Shown here: positions 8,212-15,498 of the stretch, in pieces
Layout: the number at the start of each line of letters is the position of its first letter
How positions within the stretch are numbered: position 1 is the first letter of the stretch
DNA from: Fictibacillus sp. FJAT-27399
Lineage (GTDB): Bacteria > Bacillota > Bacilli > Bacillales > Fictibacillaceae
Direction: 5' to 3'
Assembly (NCBI RefSeq): GCF_001510655.1
Contig: NZ_LMVC01000002.1
Span: 902,378 to 966,377, forward strand
DNA: 64,000 nucleotides
The notes under the pieces: model-generated
Told to the model about the DNA's origin: nothing
What the model saw: only the letters and a program-made list of their open reading frames with translations
Databases searched by the model: none
Position numbers and translations under genes: made by a program

Positions 8212-8280
8212 TACAGACACCTAACAAGCCCAACCCGGCATACAGATAAGAGTAACGAAAAAAGCCGGGAGGTGTCTGTA
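8212..8280. repeat. Inverted repeat enclosing the sigK ribosome-binding site
   Basis: An 11-bp perfect inverted repeat, tacagacacct (8212-8222) and aggtgtctgta (8270-8280), plus an inner 6-bp pair cccggc (8234-8239) and gccggg (8264-8269). The SD gggaggtg (8267-8274) and the first base of the ATG lie in the 3' arms, so a transcript that includes the whole repeat would hide the ribosome site. Confidence 0.7.
8239..8248 (+). promoter_or_regulatory. Possible SigE/SigK-type -10 element of sigK
   Basis: CATACAGATA matches the CATANNNTA -10 shared by SigE and SigK promoters. An AC dinucleotide lies 18 bp upstream, one or two bases off the usual spacing, and no good SigE -35 is seen. Transcripts from here would start near 8254 and omit the 5' arm of the inverted repeat. 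Confidence 0.3.
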
Positions 8281-9005
8281 TGTCCGGGTTGCTAGCCGTG
8301 TTAGCGTACTTTTTCAAAGAGGTAATGCTGTTTGTTTCGTATGTAAAAAACAATGCGTTTCCGCAACCCCTCTCCGAAAATGAGGAGAAAGAATACTTAA
8401 AGCTGATGGCCGAGGGAGATCAGGAGGCCAGAAGCAAACTGATCGAACACAACTTGCGTTTGGTTGCACATATTGTAAAGAAATTTGAAAATACAGGTGA
8501 AGATACCGAAGATCTGATTTCAATCGGAACCATCGGGCTGATCAAGGCAATAGAAAGCTATTCGAGAGGGAAGGGAACGAAGCTTGCGACGTACGCTGCG
8601 CGATGTATCGAAAATGAGATTCTTATGCATTTGCGTGCGTTAAAGAAGACCAAGAAAGATGTTTCTCTTCATGATCCGATCGGTACCGATAAGGAAGGCA
8701 ATGAAATCACCTTGATTGATGTCCTGAAAGCGGAAACCGAGGATGTCGTCGATGCCATTCAGCTGAAAATGCAGAAAAAGAAAATCTATGATTACATTCA
8801 TGTTTTGGATGATCGGGAGAAAGAAGTCATCGTCGGTCGGTTCGGACTGGATCTTCAGAAGGAAAAAACACAGCGGGAGATCGCGAAAATGCTGGGAATC
8901 TCCAGGAGCTATGTATCAAGGATTGAAAAGCGGGCCTTAATGAAACTGTTTCATGAGTTTTACCGAAGCCGGCAGCAGGGGCAGAAAGAAAAGCCCTCCT
9001 ATTAA
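8280..9005 (+). CDS. sigK: RNA polymerase sporulation sigma factor SigK (intact gene)
   Basis: The last mother-cell sigma factor of sporulation, directing coat and maturation genes. At 241 residues the gene is complete and uninterrupted, unlike in B. subtilis, where the skin element splits it. The first 20 or so hydrophobic residues ([19 protein letters not shown]) form the membrane pro-sequence removed by SpoIVFB. Region 2 follows ([16 protein letters not shown], then [18 protein letters not shown]) and region 4 has the helix-turn-helix at [20 protein letters not shown]. The gene stands alone between a decayed gene and mntH. Translation start is the ATG after gggaggtg, within an inverted repeat. 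Regulation by SigE and SigK is expected from the family. Confidence 0.95.
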   Translation: MSGLLAVLAYFFKEVMLFVSYVKNNAFPQPLSENEEKEYLKLMAEGDQEARSKLIEHNLRLVAHIVKKFENTGEDTEDLISIGTIGLIKAIESYSRGKGTKLATYAARCIENEILMHLRALKKTKKDVSLHDPIGTDKEGNEITLIDVLKAETEDVVDAIQLKMQKKKIYDYIHVLDDREKEVIVGRFGLDLQKEKTQREIAKMLGISRSYVSRIEKRALMKLFHEFYRSRQQGQKEKPSY

Positions 9006-9016
9006 TTAAATACAAT

Positions 9017-9057
9017 AAAAGTACTGGCCAGAGAATGGACTCAGTACTTTTATTTTT
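9017..9057 (+). terminator. Terminator of sigK
   Basis: Arms aaaagtact (9017-9025) and agtactttt (9043-9051), followed by T-rich sequence. Confidence 0.8.
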
Positions 9058-9253
9058 GTTAAAGTTCTTTTAGTCGATTTTATTGATTTGTTGTAGGTTG
9101 TGATTGAAGCGCCGATTGAAAAGCAGAAGGGTATATGCAAGCATTTTCTCATCTGTTCGGGCATTCATTTGTTTCACAAATCTGCCGGGTCTAAATTAAA
9201 GAACCTCCTGGGTGTTATTGCCATTATTATCAGCAAGTTCTTATAATGAAGCG

Positions 9254-9284
9254 AAATAAAACAAGCCAGTCTATGCTGGCTTGT
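9254..9284 (-). terminator. Terminator of mntH
   Basis: Arms acaagccag (9261-9269) and ctggcttgt (9276-9284). The T-run on the minus strand corresponds to the A-rich bases at 9254-9260. Confidence 0.8.
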
Positions 9285-9294
9285 TTCTTGTTTA

Positions 9295-10545
9295 TTAGAA
9301 ATTCCCGCCGAATGTCTGGTAAATCAGAAGGGCATTCAAAAAGATAATGAGTGTGGCTACAATACATAATAAAACGTTCGTCAATGGACGATTCGCATAT
9401 TTGCCCATAATCTTTTTATTGCGTGTAAACATGATAAGCGGAATGATTGTAAACGGCAGCTGCATGCTGAGCACAACCTGGCTGACAACGAGTGCTTTCC
9501 ACGTATCAATTCCCATCCCAATGATGATAAGAGCGGGAATCATCGTTACAACCCTTCTAACCCAGATTGGCAGTTTTACATTCAAGAATCCTTCCAATAT
9601 ATACTGTCCTGCCATTGTTCCTGTTACTGAGGACGATAAGCCGGCTGAGAGCAGCGCGATCGCAAAAGCAAGGCTGGCAAACCCGCCAAGCAGAGGAGTA
9701 AGCGTTGAATAGGCATCCTCGATCGATTTGACGCTCACTCCATTTTTGAAAAAGACTGCAGCTGCGACAATGATCATGGCCGAGTTAATGAACCAGGCAA
9801 TGTTCAAAGCAAGAAGGGAATCTACGATGGCAAACTTATATACGCGATGATTATGTTTTGGCTGGTCCTTCTTCAAACGATTTTTCACTACCGAAGAGTG
9901 AAGAAAGATATTATGCGGCATCACGGTCGCACCGAGCATACCGATGGCCACTAAGATGCTGGCTGAATTAAGTTGAGGCACAACCATATGATAGCCTACT
10001 TGGGCAAAATCTGGTTTAGCATAAAGTAATTCCATGATATAAACAGCGGCTACGACTAACACGAAAGCCAGTATGATCTGTTCGATGAAACGATATCCAT
10101 ACTTATGAAGAAGCAAGATTCCAAATGTAACAGCAGCTCCGATTAATGCGGCTGGAAATAAAGGGATCCCAAGAAGTATATAGATCCCGAGTGCAGCACC
10201 GAGAAACTCTGCAAGATCGGTAGCCATGGCAGCAAGTTCTGCTGTTATCCATAAAAAAACAGCAACCGGCTTTGAAAAATGCTGGCGGCAGTTTTCTGCC
10301 AATGATTTTCCTGTAGCTACTCCGAGTTTGGCAGCTGTAATCTGTAAAAGAATCGCCATTAAATTACTAAGCAGGAGAACCCATAACAGCGTATAGCCAA
10401 ACGTGGCGCCGCCTTCAATGTTCGTTGCCCAGTTACCAGGGTCGATATAGCCCACACTCACAAGAAACGCTGGTCCAAGAAAAGGAAACGCTCTGCGAAA
10501 TTTACCCTTCTTTGGGATAGCAGCAGCCAGTGCTTTACTATTCAT
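9295..10545 (-). CDS. mntH: Nramp-family manganese transporter MntH
   Basis: A proton-coupled divalent metal importer, chiefly for Mn(II), in the cytoplasmic membrane. The 416-residue protein has about 11 membrane spans. The metal-site motifs are intact: DPGNWATNIEGG in TM1 (about residue 36) and MPHNIFLHS in TM6 (about residue 210). A good sigma-A promoter and an inverted repeat lie upstream; MntR control is expected for such genes. It is transcribed alone, convergent with sigK. Manganese is important for sporulation, but the adjacency alone does not show a functional link. Confidence 0.95.
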   Translation of the reverse strand: MNSKALAAAIPKKGKFRRAFPFLGPAFLVSVGYIDPGNWATNIEGGATFGYTLLWVLLLSNLMAILLQITAAKLGVATGKSLAENCRQHFSKPVAVFLWITAELAAMATDLAEFLGAALGIYILLGIPLFPAALIGAAVTFGILLLHKYGYRFIEQIILAFVLVVAAVYIMELLYAKPDFAQVGYHMVVPQLNSASILVAIGMLGATVMPHNIFLHSSVVKNRLKKDQPKHNHRVYKFAIVDSLLALNIAWFINSAMIIVAAAVFFKNGVSVKSIEDAYSTLTPLLGGFASLAFAIALLSAGLSSSVTGTMAGQYILEGFLNVKLPIWVRRVVTMIPALIIIGMGIDTWKALVVSQVVLSMQLPFTIIPLIMFTRNKKIMGKYANRPLTNVLLCIVATLIIFLNALLIYQTFGGNF

Positions 10546-10593
10546 TGTTGCTCACCTTCCTTGCAAAATAGGTCACAGGGTGTCCTTCAGGTT

Positions 10594-10619
10594 AAAAAGT
10601 TTCCTTTGTTCAACTTTTT
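10594..10619. promoter_or_regulatory. Inverted repeat in the mntH leader (candidate metalloregulator operator)
   Basis: aaaaagtt (10594-10601) and aacttttt (10612-10619), 10 bases apart, just downstream of the mntH -10 box. Position suits a repressor such as MntR, but the match to a known MntR box was not established. Confidence 0.35.
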
Positions 10620-10632
10620 GAGATTTGACTAT

Positions 10633-10661
10633 AATATATGCGAGTAATCAGGAAAATGCAA
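10633..10661 (-). promoter_or_regulatory. Sigma-A promoter of mntH
   Basis: On the minus strand TTGCAT (10661-10656), a 17-bp spacer and TATATT (10638-10633). Confidence 0.6.
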
Positions 10662-10669
10662 CAAATAAG

Positions 10670-10706
10670 AAATAAAAAAGGAAGCATCGGAATATATGCT
10701 TCCTTT
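10670..10706 (-). terminator. Terminator of the hypothetical minus-strand pair
   Basis: ggaagcat and atgcttcc arms with flanking aaa/ttt. The A-rich bases before 10680 become the T-run on the minus strand. Confidence 0.75.
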
Positions 10707-10813
10707 CATCCTGTTAAAGTACAACGGTTTCAAGAATACCTCAATCCTTATCCTTCGCCAGAGAAGGTCAAGTACTTCGGAGCAAAAGAATAAAAGGTGT
10801 GATTAAAAAACAT

Positions 10814-11176
10814 CTATATAACGATAAATTGTGTAATTACGTACAACATTATTACTGCATTGGAAATCCAGGCAGGAGTTTTTCGATTGGTATTTACTAT
10901 ATACTTAATGAATAGAAAAATAATCGTGGGTACGACCCAGACTAATGCAGTGACCAGCATGAGAAAGAAGAAGATGACAGACATCAGGGTAGAATAACAA
11001 GCGTTGATCCAATCTTGTTTGGTCAAAGTTCGGCGGATCTCAATTTCTTTTGGATCAGTCGTAGTTCCTTTTAACGTGTAGAGGTCTTCATTTTGTTTTT
11101 CTTCTCCGGCAAAGTCAAGCCAGATCATCGTTTTTCCGGACAGCTGAAGCGGAGAAAGAGGCAATTTGTCATTCAT
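10814..11176 (-). CDS. Hypothetical membrane protein, possibly 3' half of a frameshifted gene
   Basis: I do not recognise the family. From the ATG at 11176 the product is 120 residues. It begins with a segment that looks like beta-propeller blades (GKTMIWLDFAGEE, EDLYTLKGTTTDPKE) and ends with two hydrophobic spans (about residues 64-90 and 100-120). The start is uncertain: a GTG at 11194 is the longer alternative, and neither has a good SD. The ATG overlaps the stop of the upstream frame as ATGAATGA. The two frames may be one gene interrupted by a frameshift, because the propeller-like segment of this half continues that of the upstream half. Confidence 0.5.
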   Translation of the reverse strand: MNDKLPLSPLQLSGKTMIWLDFAGEEKQNEDLYTLKGTTTDPKEIEIRRTLTKQDWINACYSTLMSVIFFFLMLVTALVWVVPTIIFLFIKYIVNTNRKTPAWISNAVIMLYVITQFIVI

Positions 11177-11375
11177 GCTTCGTTTCTCGGACACCCACTA
11201 GATAGAGTTGATACTTTCCGTTTTTTACTTCAGTGAAGGCAATTTGCTTTTCACTGGTAACGAGAGGCAAAGATACGGAGCGGCTCCAATGAGGATCGGG
11301 GAGTGAACGCTCCTTTTTTAAGTTTTGGACAAGTGTCATCGAGAGGATGGTGAGTAAGGATAATACCGGCAGCAT
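11169..11375 (-). CDS. Hypothetical protein with N-terminal membrane segment, possibly 5' half of a frameshifted gene
   Basis: A 68-residue frame with a hydrophobic N-terminus (MLPVLSLLTILSMTLV) and then an extracellular-looking segment with QIAFTEVKNGKYQLYLVG, reminiscent of a TolB-like propeller blade. It ends eight bases inside the next frame. An in-frame stop lies just upstream, so the ATG at 11375 is the only good start; an aaagga lies about 15 bases before it. No function can be assigned. Confidence 0.4.
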   Translation of the reverse strand: MLPVLSLLTILSMTLVQNLKKERSLPDPHWSRSVSLPLVTSEKQIAFTEVKNGKYQLYLVGVRETKHE

Positions 11376-11563
11376 GAAAATTTTTATTTTTCCTTTTCAA
11401 TGTGCTCCCCCTTTAAAAAAATGAATTAAGCAAGCTCTCTTGAAATATAACCAAATAGTAAGAAATTTACAATTTAATTAAAAAGGAAAACAGGAATTAG
11501 GATTGAACCTATTATTAAAGGGAATAGATGAAGTAAGAAATATACATAAGGAGGCTGCGGAAT

Positions 11564-11638
11564 ATGCAGGAAGTTTTGTTATTTGCAGTTATGATCCTGA
11601 CACTAGTCTATTTCATGTATCTTTGCATCGCAGAATAG
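11564..11638 (+). CDS. 24-residue hydrophobic membrane peptide
   Basis: The frame MQEVLLFAVMILTLVYFMYL plus CIAE is one transmembrane helix with acidic ends. The ATG is preceded by a near-perfect SD (aaggagg, 11548-11554) at a nine-base distance. A terminator (11647-11677) follows the stop directly, so the unit looks like a stand-alone small gene. The pattern recalls KdpF-like or other single-span accessory peptides, but no kdp genes are nearby and no function can be assigned. Another, overlapping frame from 11503 uses TTG with a weaker ribosome site. Confidence 0.5.
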   Translation: MQEVLLFAVMILTLVYFMYLCIAE

Positions 11639-11646
11639 GTTTTTTG

Positions 11647-11677
11647 CTCTTTTCCTGTAAGGGAGAAGAGTTTTTTT
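11647..11677 (+). terminator. Terminator after the 24-residue peptide gene
   Basis: ctcttttcc (11647-11655) pairs with ggagaagag (11662-11670) with one mismatch, followed by seven Ts. Confidence 0.75.
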
Positions 11678-11765
11678 ATTTTAAATAAACTAAATAGTCG
11701 ATTTTTATTGGGAATTTCATTATAATGGAAAAAGATCGAATACTTTATTTACAAGGGGGATTACC

Positions 11766-13544
11766 ATGTTATTACAGGGATTGCGCGAGAGCTGGGATTT
11801 GGATTCTATATTCAGCGGAGGAAGCCGATCGGAAGAGCTTTTATCTGCTATCTCCAGCATTGAAGCACAGCTTGCGGCTCTAAACAAAAAGGTAGAAGAC
11901 TTTCAATTTTCAAAGGAATCATTTCAGGTGATCATGAAGGATGTTCAAGAAACAGCTGCCTTATTGAATGAATGTATATCCTATGTTGGGTGTCTTGCTG
12001 CTCAAGATGTTAATGACAAACAGGCTTTAAATCTTCGCGGAAAGCTCGAGTCTATGAATGCGGCCTACACTACCATTCTGGTGCTTCTTGATAATAAAAT
12101 GGCTGAAATTCCGGATGAAGAGTGGAACGAAGCCCTTCAAAGCGAATATTTGTCCAGCATTGCATTTTCGTTAAATGAGAGACGTAATCTAGCATCTCAA
12201 AAATTGTCTTATGAACAAGAAGCTTTGATGAATGACCTGGCTGTGGATGGATATCATAGCTGGTCTACCCTCTATGACACAGTCGTAGGGAAAATCGGCA
12301 TCGAGGTAGAACTGAACGGCAAGAATGAAACGCTTTCTGTCGGCCAGGCAGAAAACCGGATGACTAGTGCGGACAGGCAGGAAAGAGAAACGGTTTTCGC
12401 TAAATATACGGAAGCATGGGATCAGCAGGGTGATTATTGTGCAGAAGCTTTAAATCATATTGCAGGATTCCGAAACAGCCTATATAAGCATCGCAAGTGG
12501 GACGAAGTACTGAAAGAACCGCTTGATATCAACCGCATGTCCGCTGATACGCTGAACGCCATGTGGCAGGCAATCGAAGAGAATAAAGGTCTTTTCGTGT
12601 CCTACCTGGACAGAAAAGCTTCTCTCCTTGGCTTGGATAAATTAAGCTGGCACGATGTTGATGCACCATTATCAAGTGCCGACAGCAAAATGAGCTATGA
12701 TGAAGCAGCCAACTTTATTGTCGAGCAGTTTCAGTCCTTCAGCCCTAAGATGGCAGAGTTCTCAAAACAAGCGTTCGAAAAGCAATGGATTGAAGCTGAG
12801 GACCGTACAGGTAAAAGGCCTGGTGGGTTCTGTACTGGTTTCCCAGTAAAGAACGAAACACGAATTTTCATGACGTTTTCGGGCACACCAAGCAATGTCT
12901 CTACTCTAGCACATGAACTTGGCCATGCCTTCCACTCATATGTAATGGAAGATATGCCTTATCTGGCTACGGACTATGCGATGAATGTCGCAGAAACTGC
13001 GTCTACTTTCGCTGAAATGGTCGTATCAGATGCTGCAGTAAAGACTGCGAAAACAAAAGAAGAAAAGATTGCCCTGCTAGAAGATAAAGCACAGCGCTCT
13101 GTAGCCTTTTTTATGAACATTCATGCCAGGTTCTTGTTTGAGACAAGATTTTATGAAGAGCGCAAAAAAGGGCTTGTACCTGTTGAGCGTTTGAATGAAC
13201 TGATGGCTGAAGCACAAAAAGAAGCCTTCTGCGGCTCTCTTGAAAGCTATCATCCATATTTCTGGGCTTCAAAGCTTCATTTCTATATTACCGACGTTCC
13301 ATTTTACAATTTCCCATATACGTTTGGGTATTTGTTCAGTGCCTGCATTTATGCGATTGCCAAAATAGAAGGCAGCAGTTTCGAAGAGAAGTACATCGCT
13401 CTTCTCAGAGACACGGCAAGCATGACGGTCGAAGAATTGGCGATGAAACACTTGAATGAAGATGTAACCAAACCGGCGTTCTGGAAAAAGGGCATAGAGG
13501 TTGCAATGGAAGATGTGAAGGAATTTCTTGATCTGACAAAATAA
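11766..13544 (+). CDS. M3-family oligoendopeptidase (PepF type)
   Basis: A cytoplasmic zinc peptidase that degrades oligopeptides. The 592-residue protein carries the M3 zinc motif HELGHAFHS at about residue 382, with the second ligand in the downstream helix (AETASTFAEM, about residue 410). Length matches the PepF/oligoendopeptidase F group. The SD (aagggggat) precedes the ATG, and a TATAAT at 11721-11726 with a weak -35 may be the promoter. It is monocistronic, closed by a bidirectional terminator shared with pssA. The name pepF is often used but orthology was not tested. Confidence 0.92.
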   Translation: MLLQGLRESWDLDSIFSGGSRSEELLSAISSIEAQLAALNKKVEDFQFSKESFQVIMKDVQETAALLNECISYVGCLAAQDVNDKQALNLRGKLESMNAAYTTILVLLDNKMAEIPDEEWNEALQSEYLSSIAFSLNERRNLASQKLSYEQEALMNDLAVDGYHSWSTLYDTVVGKIGIEVELNGKNETLSVGQAENRMTSADRQERETVFAKYTEAWDQQGDYCAEALNHIAGFRNSLYKHRKWDEVLKEPLDINRMSADTLNAMWQAIEENKGLFVSYLDRKASLLGLDKLSWHDVDAPLSSADSKMSYDEAANFIVEQFQSFSPKMAEFSKQAFEKQWIEAEDRTGKRPGGFCTGFPVKNETRIFMTFSGTPSNVSTLAHELGHAFHSYVMEDMPYLATDYAMNVAETASTFAEMVVSDAAVKTAKTKEEKIALLEDKAQRSVAFFMNIHARFLFETRFYEERKKGLVPVERLNELMAEAQKEAFCGSLESYHPYFWASKLHFYITDVPFYNFPYTFGYLFSACIYAIAKIEGSSFEEKYIALLRDTASMTVEELAMKHLNEDVTKPAFWKKGIEVAMEDVKEFLDLTK

Positions 13545-13555
13545 TAAGCCACAAC

Positions 13556-13586
13556 AAAACCATGGCCCAAGTCGGCCATGGTTTTT
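13556..13586. terminator. Bidirectional terminator between the M3 peptidase and pssA
   Basis: A perfect 12-bp stem: aaaaccatggcc (13556-13567) and ggccatggtttt (13574-13585), with A-rich and T-rich flanks on the two sides. Confidence 0.85.
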
Positions 13587-13588
13587 AA

Positions 13589-14134
13589 TTACCGTTTCTG
13601 GATGGAGATCGAACTGATCATTAGAAAAGCAAAAGCGATGATGAAAAACATAAAAACATATCCTGGAACAAAAGGGATAAGAAGATAGCACATGGCGATG
13701 ATACATCCTGCCACTGTGATTGGAACACCAACGAAGGAACCGTTGAATTCGGTAATATTGAATCGTGCCAGACGGATCGCTCCACACACGATAAATAGAA
13801 TGGTAAAAATAATGCCGGGAACCCCAAAATTGAAAAGAGAGCCCTGATACAGCAAGAATGCAGGTGCAATCCCGAAGGAAATTAAGTCACAAAGTGAATC
13901 CAGCTGCTTACCAAATTCTGATTCTATGTTTAATTTCCGTGCAACCATACCATCAAATCTGTCAAAAAGGCCTGCTAGAAAAATTAGAATAAAGCCAACT
14001 TTTAAATCATCTTTAAAAATAAACATCAAAGCGAGAGCACCTAGTGAAAGGTTGATCAGCGTAAGAACGTTGGCCGTTTGGCCTTTCATTTTCTTAACTG
14101 TAGAGTCAACCCGCTCTCTTGCAATCATGGACAT
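13589..14134 (-). CDS. pssA: CDP-diacylglycerol-serine O-phosphatidyltransferase
   Basis: A membrane enzyme that makes phosphatidylserine, the precursor of phosphatidylethanolamine. The 181-residue protein has the CDP-alcohol phosphatidyltransferase motif as DGMVAR-(8)-G-(3)-D-(3)-D (residues about 60-83), followed by several membrane spans. The start ATG at 14134 has gggagcg 11-12 bases upstream; a second in-frame ATG follows two codons later. The usual partner psd (decarboxylase) is not in this window. Confidence 0.9.
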   Translation of the reverse strand: MSMIARERVDSTVKKMKGQTANVLTLINLSLGALALMFIFKDDLKVGFILIFLAGLFDRFDGMVARKLNIESEFGKQLDSLCDLISFGIAPAFLLYQGSLFNFGVPGIIFTILFIVCGAIRLARFNITEFNGSFVGVPITVAGCIIAMCYLLIPFVPGYVFMFFIIAFAFLMISSISIQKR

Positions 14135-14382
14135 AACATCACATCGCTCCCTGTACCTTTCTTCATCTGAATGGAAAGAGTACTTGTGTATTAATATTAT
14201 TCACTGTTAATGAAATATATTTGATTCTTATCATTATATGTTAATTTTATAAAATTGGAAAGGGGATAATTGGGAATAAGTCCCTGTTTCTGTTTCTTCC
14301 TATTTAATAGAAAAATAAAAAAAGGTAAGACTTTGGAATAGAACACTGTATCATTCAAGAAAACATGCCTACTATTAAAACA

Positions 14383-14416
14383 TAAAAAAAAGCCCATTTT
14401 TTAGTGATGGGCTTTC
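14383..14416 (-). terminator. Terminator overlapping the 3' end of sda
   Basis: Arms aaagcccat (to 14397) and atgggcttt (from 14407); the minus-strand T-run corresponds to the A-run at 14383-14390. The sda stop codon lies in the loop. Confidence 0.8.
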
Positions 14417-14556
14417 CAAAAGTGAGTGCTGAGACGGGTCTGAAGTGATCTGCGTTCGATCTCTTTTTGAATTAATGAAATAAAGTCTGTACTTAATTGA
14501 AGTTCTTTCGCTTTAAAATAAGATTCGATCAACAGTTCGTCCGATAAGTTTTCCAT
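14401..14556 (-). CDS. sda: Sporulation checkpoint inhibitor Sda
   Basis: A small inhibitor of histidine kinase KinA that stops entry into sporulation when replication is perturbed. The 51-residue frame starts [18 protein letters not shown] and continues with a helix ending KEIERRSL. This matches the B. subtilis Sda helical hairpin closely, with a different C-terminal tail. A cluster of DnaA boxes upstream matches its known DnaA control. Initiation is odd: the strong SD (14585-14592) is about 28 bases from the ATG, with a hairpin or an overlapping upstream ORF between. It lies divergently from yqeG; the lipoprotein gene yqeF found there in B. subtilis is absent. Confidence 0.9.
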   Translation of the reverse strand: MENLSDELLIESYFKAKELQLSTDFISLIQKEIERRSLQTRLSTHFWKAHH

Positions 14557-14581
14557 AAGTGAGATGCCAATCGGGTGGCAT
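14513..14581 (-). CDS. Possible 22-codon upstream ORF overlapping sda
   Basis: An ATG at 14581 sits three bases after the strongest SD in this leader (aggaggtg) and opens a frame reading [20 protein letters not shown] then LF. It overlaps the start of sda in another frame. The short SD gap makes real use uncertain. It may be a regulatory leader or only a by-product of the hairpin. Confidence 0.25.
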   Translation of the reverse strand: MPPDWHLTYGKLIGRTVDRILF

Positions 14582-14592
14582 GTTCACCTCCT
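14564..14592 (-). promoter_or_regulatory. SD plus spacer hairpin of sda
   Basis: On the minus strand the order is aggaggtg, aac, then a 6-bp hairpin atgcca-cccgat-tggcat (14581-14564), then seven bases to the sda ATG. If the hairpin folds, the SD-to-start distance shrinks from about 28 to about 10 bases, which is a working spacing. Confidence 0.45.
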
Positions 14593-14724
14593 GTTTTTAA
14601 TGCATATTGATGCATTTTCATCGCTGTATGTGTCATGATTTCTCATAGATCCGCATAAACTATATGTTCTGGTAGTTTTCTAAAATCAGCTTAACATGAA
14701 ACATGAAACAGAACAATCGTTCGA

Positions 14725-14824
14725 TTATCCACAATGTTTGGTGGATAACTTGTGGGTAGACTGTAGATAAGACAGAAAATTCTGCTCATTGCATAGAGGA
14801 ACAATGTTAATAAAGTTATCCACA
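14725..14824. promoter_or_regulatory. Cluster of DnaA boxes upstream of sda
   Basis: Two perfect TTATCCACA boxes on the plus strand (14725-14733 and 14816-14824) and two one-mismatch boxes on the minus strand (TTATCCACC at 14748-14740, TTATCTACA at 14770-14762). In B. subtilis DnaA acts at sda; the arrangement here supports the same control. Confidence 0.8.
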
Positions 14825-14863
14825 TTGTCGGAATGCGAACATTTTGTCGAAAACTTTTCTTTA

Positions 14864-14879
14864 AAAGGATGCATCCTTT
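14864..14879. promoter_or_regulatory. 16-bp perfect palindrome
   Basis: aaaggatgcatccttt, between the DnaA boxes and the yqeG promoter. It could be an operator; no binder is known. Confidence 0.4.
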
Positions 14880-14911
14880 CAAGGCAAATGTAACTGAAAA
14901 CAATAAAAAAG

Positions 14912-14939
14912 TTGTTACCCGTCGAATAACTGGTACAAT
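14912..14939 (+). promoter_or_regulatory. Promoter of the yqeG operon
   Basis: TTGTTA (14912-14917), a 16-bp spacer and TACAAT (14934-14939), about 40 bases before the yqeG start. Confidence 0.55.
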
Positions 14940-14980
14940 GTAAAAGTGTAATCTGAATGAATAGTATAGAGGTGTCCAGC

Positions 14981-15496
14981 ATGTTAAAAAATTTTTTGCC
15001 GGATGAACATGTCCAGAGCATTTTTGATATAACCCCTGAAATGCTAGTGAAACGAAATGTAAAAGGGATCATTACAGACCTGGATAATACCCTGGTTGAA
15101 TGGGATCGGCCGGAAGCTACTCCTGAACTTTTAAAATGGTTTAGCTCTTTTAAAGAGAAGGGAATTTTAATTACCATTGTTTCAAATAACACGCAGCAGC
15201 GTGTGAGCAGCTTCTCCGATCCTGTTAAAATCCCGTTTATTTATAGTGCCAGAAAACCAATGTCCCGTGCATTCAAGCGGGCTATTCGCGATATGAAACT
15301 TCAACGAGAAGAAATTGTAGTTATCGGCGATCAGCTCCTGACGGATGTCCTTGGCGGGAATCGGCTGGATCTCCATACGATCATGGTTGTACCTGTGGCA
15401 AGCACCGATGGTCTATGGACAAGAGTAAACAGGAAAATTGAAAGAATGATTTTATCATGGATGAAAAGGAAAGGCATGCTTAACTGGGAGGAATAA
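14981..15496 (+). CDS. yqeG: YqeG-family HAD phosphatase
   Basis: A HAD IIIA-type phosphatase related to PGP phosphatases. The 171-residue protein shows motif I DLDNTLVEW (about residue 32), motif II region IVSNN and motif III/IV GDQLLTDVLGG. The ATG at 14981 follows agaggtg by six bases and was preferred over the ATG at 14957. First gene of the yqeG-yqeH-aroE-yhbY-nadD-yqeK-rsfS-yqeM operon, two bases from yqeH. Confidence 0.92.
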   Translation: MLKNFLPDEHVQSIFDITPEMLVKRNVKGIITDLDNTLVEWDRPEATPELLKWFSSFKEKGILITIVSNNTQQRVSSFSDPVKIPFIYSARKPMSRAFKRAIRDMKLQREEIVVIGDQLLTDVLGGNRLDLHTIMVVPVASTDGLWTRVNRKIERMILSWMKRKGMLNWEE

Positions 15497-15498
15497 GA

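Noticed and set aside
9058..9253. Spacer between sigK and mntH searched for a small RNA or gene
   Set aside because: No SD-led frame, hairpin or promoter of note apart from the two flanking terminators.
11503..11688. 61-codon frame overlapping the 24-residue membrane peptide
   Set aside because: Starts with TTG behind a weaker ribosome site, and its 3' part runs through the terminator; the shorter frame has a better SD and a clear membrane helix.
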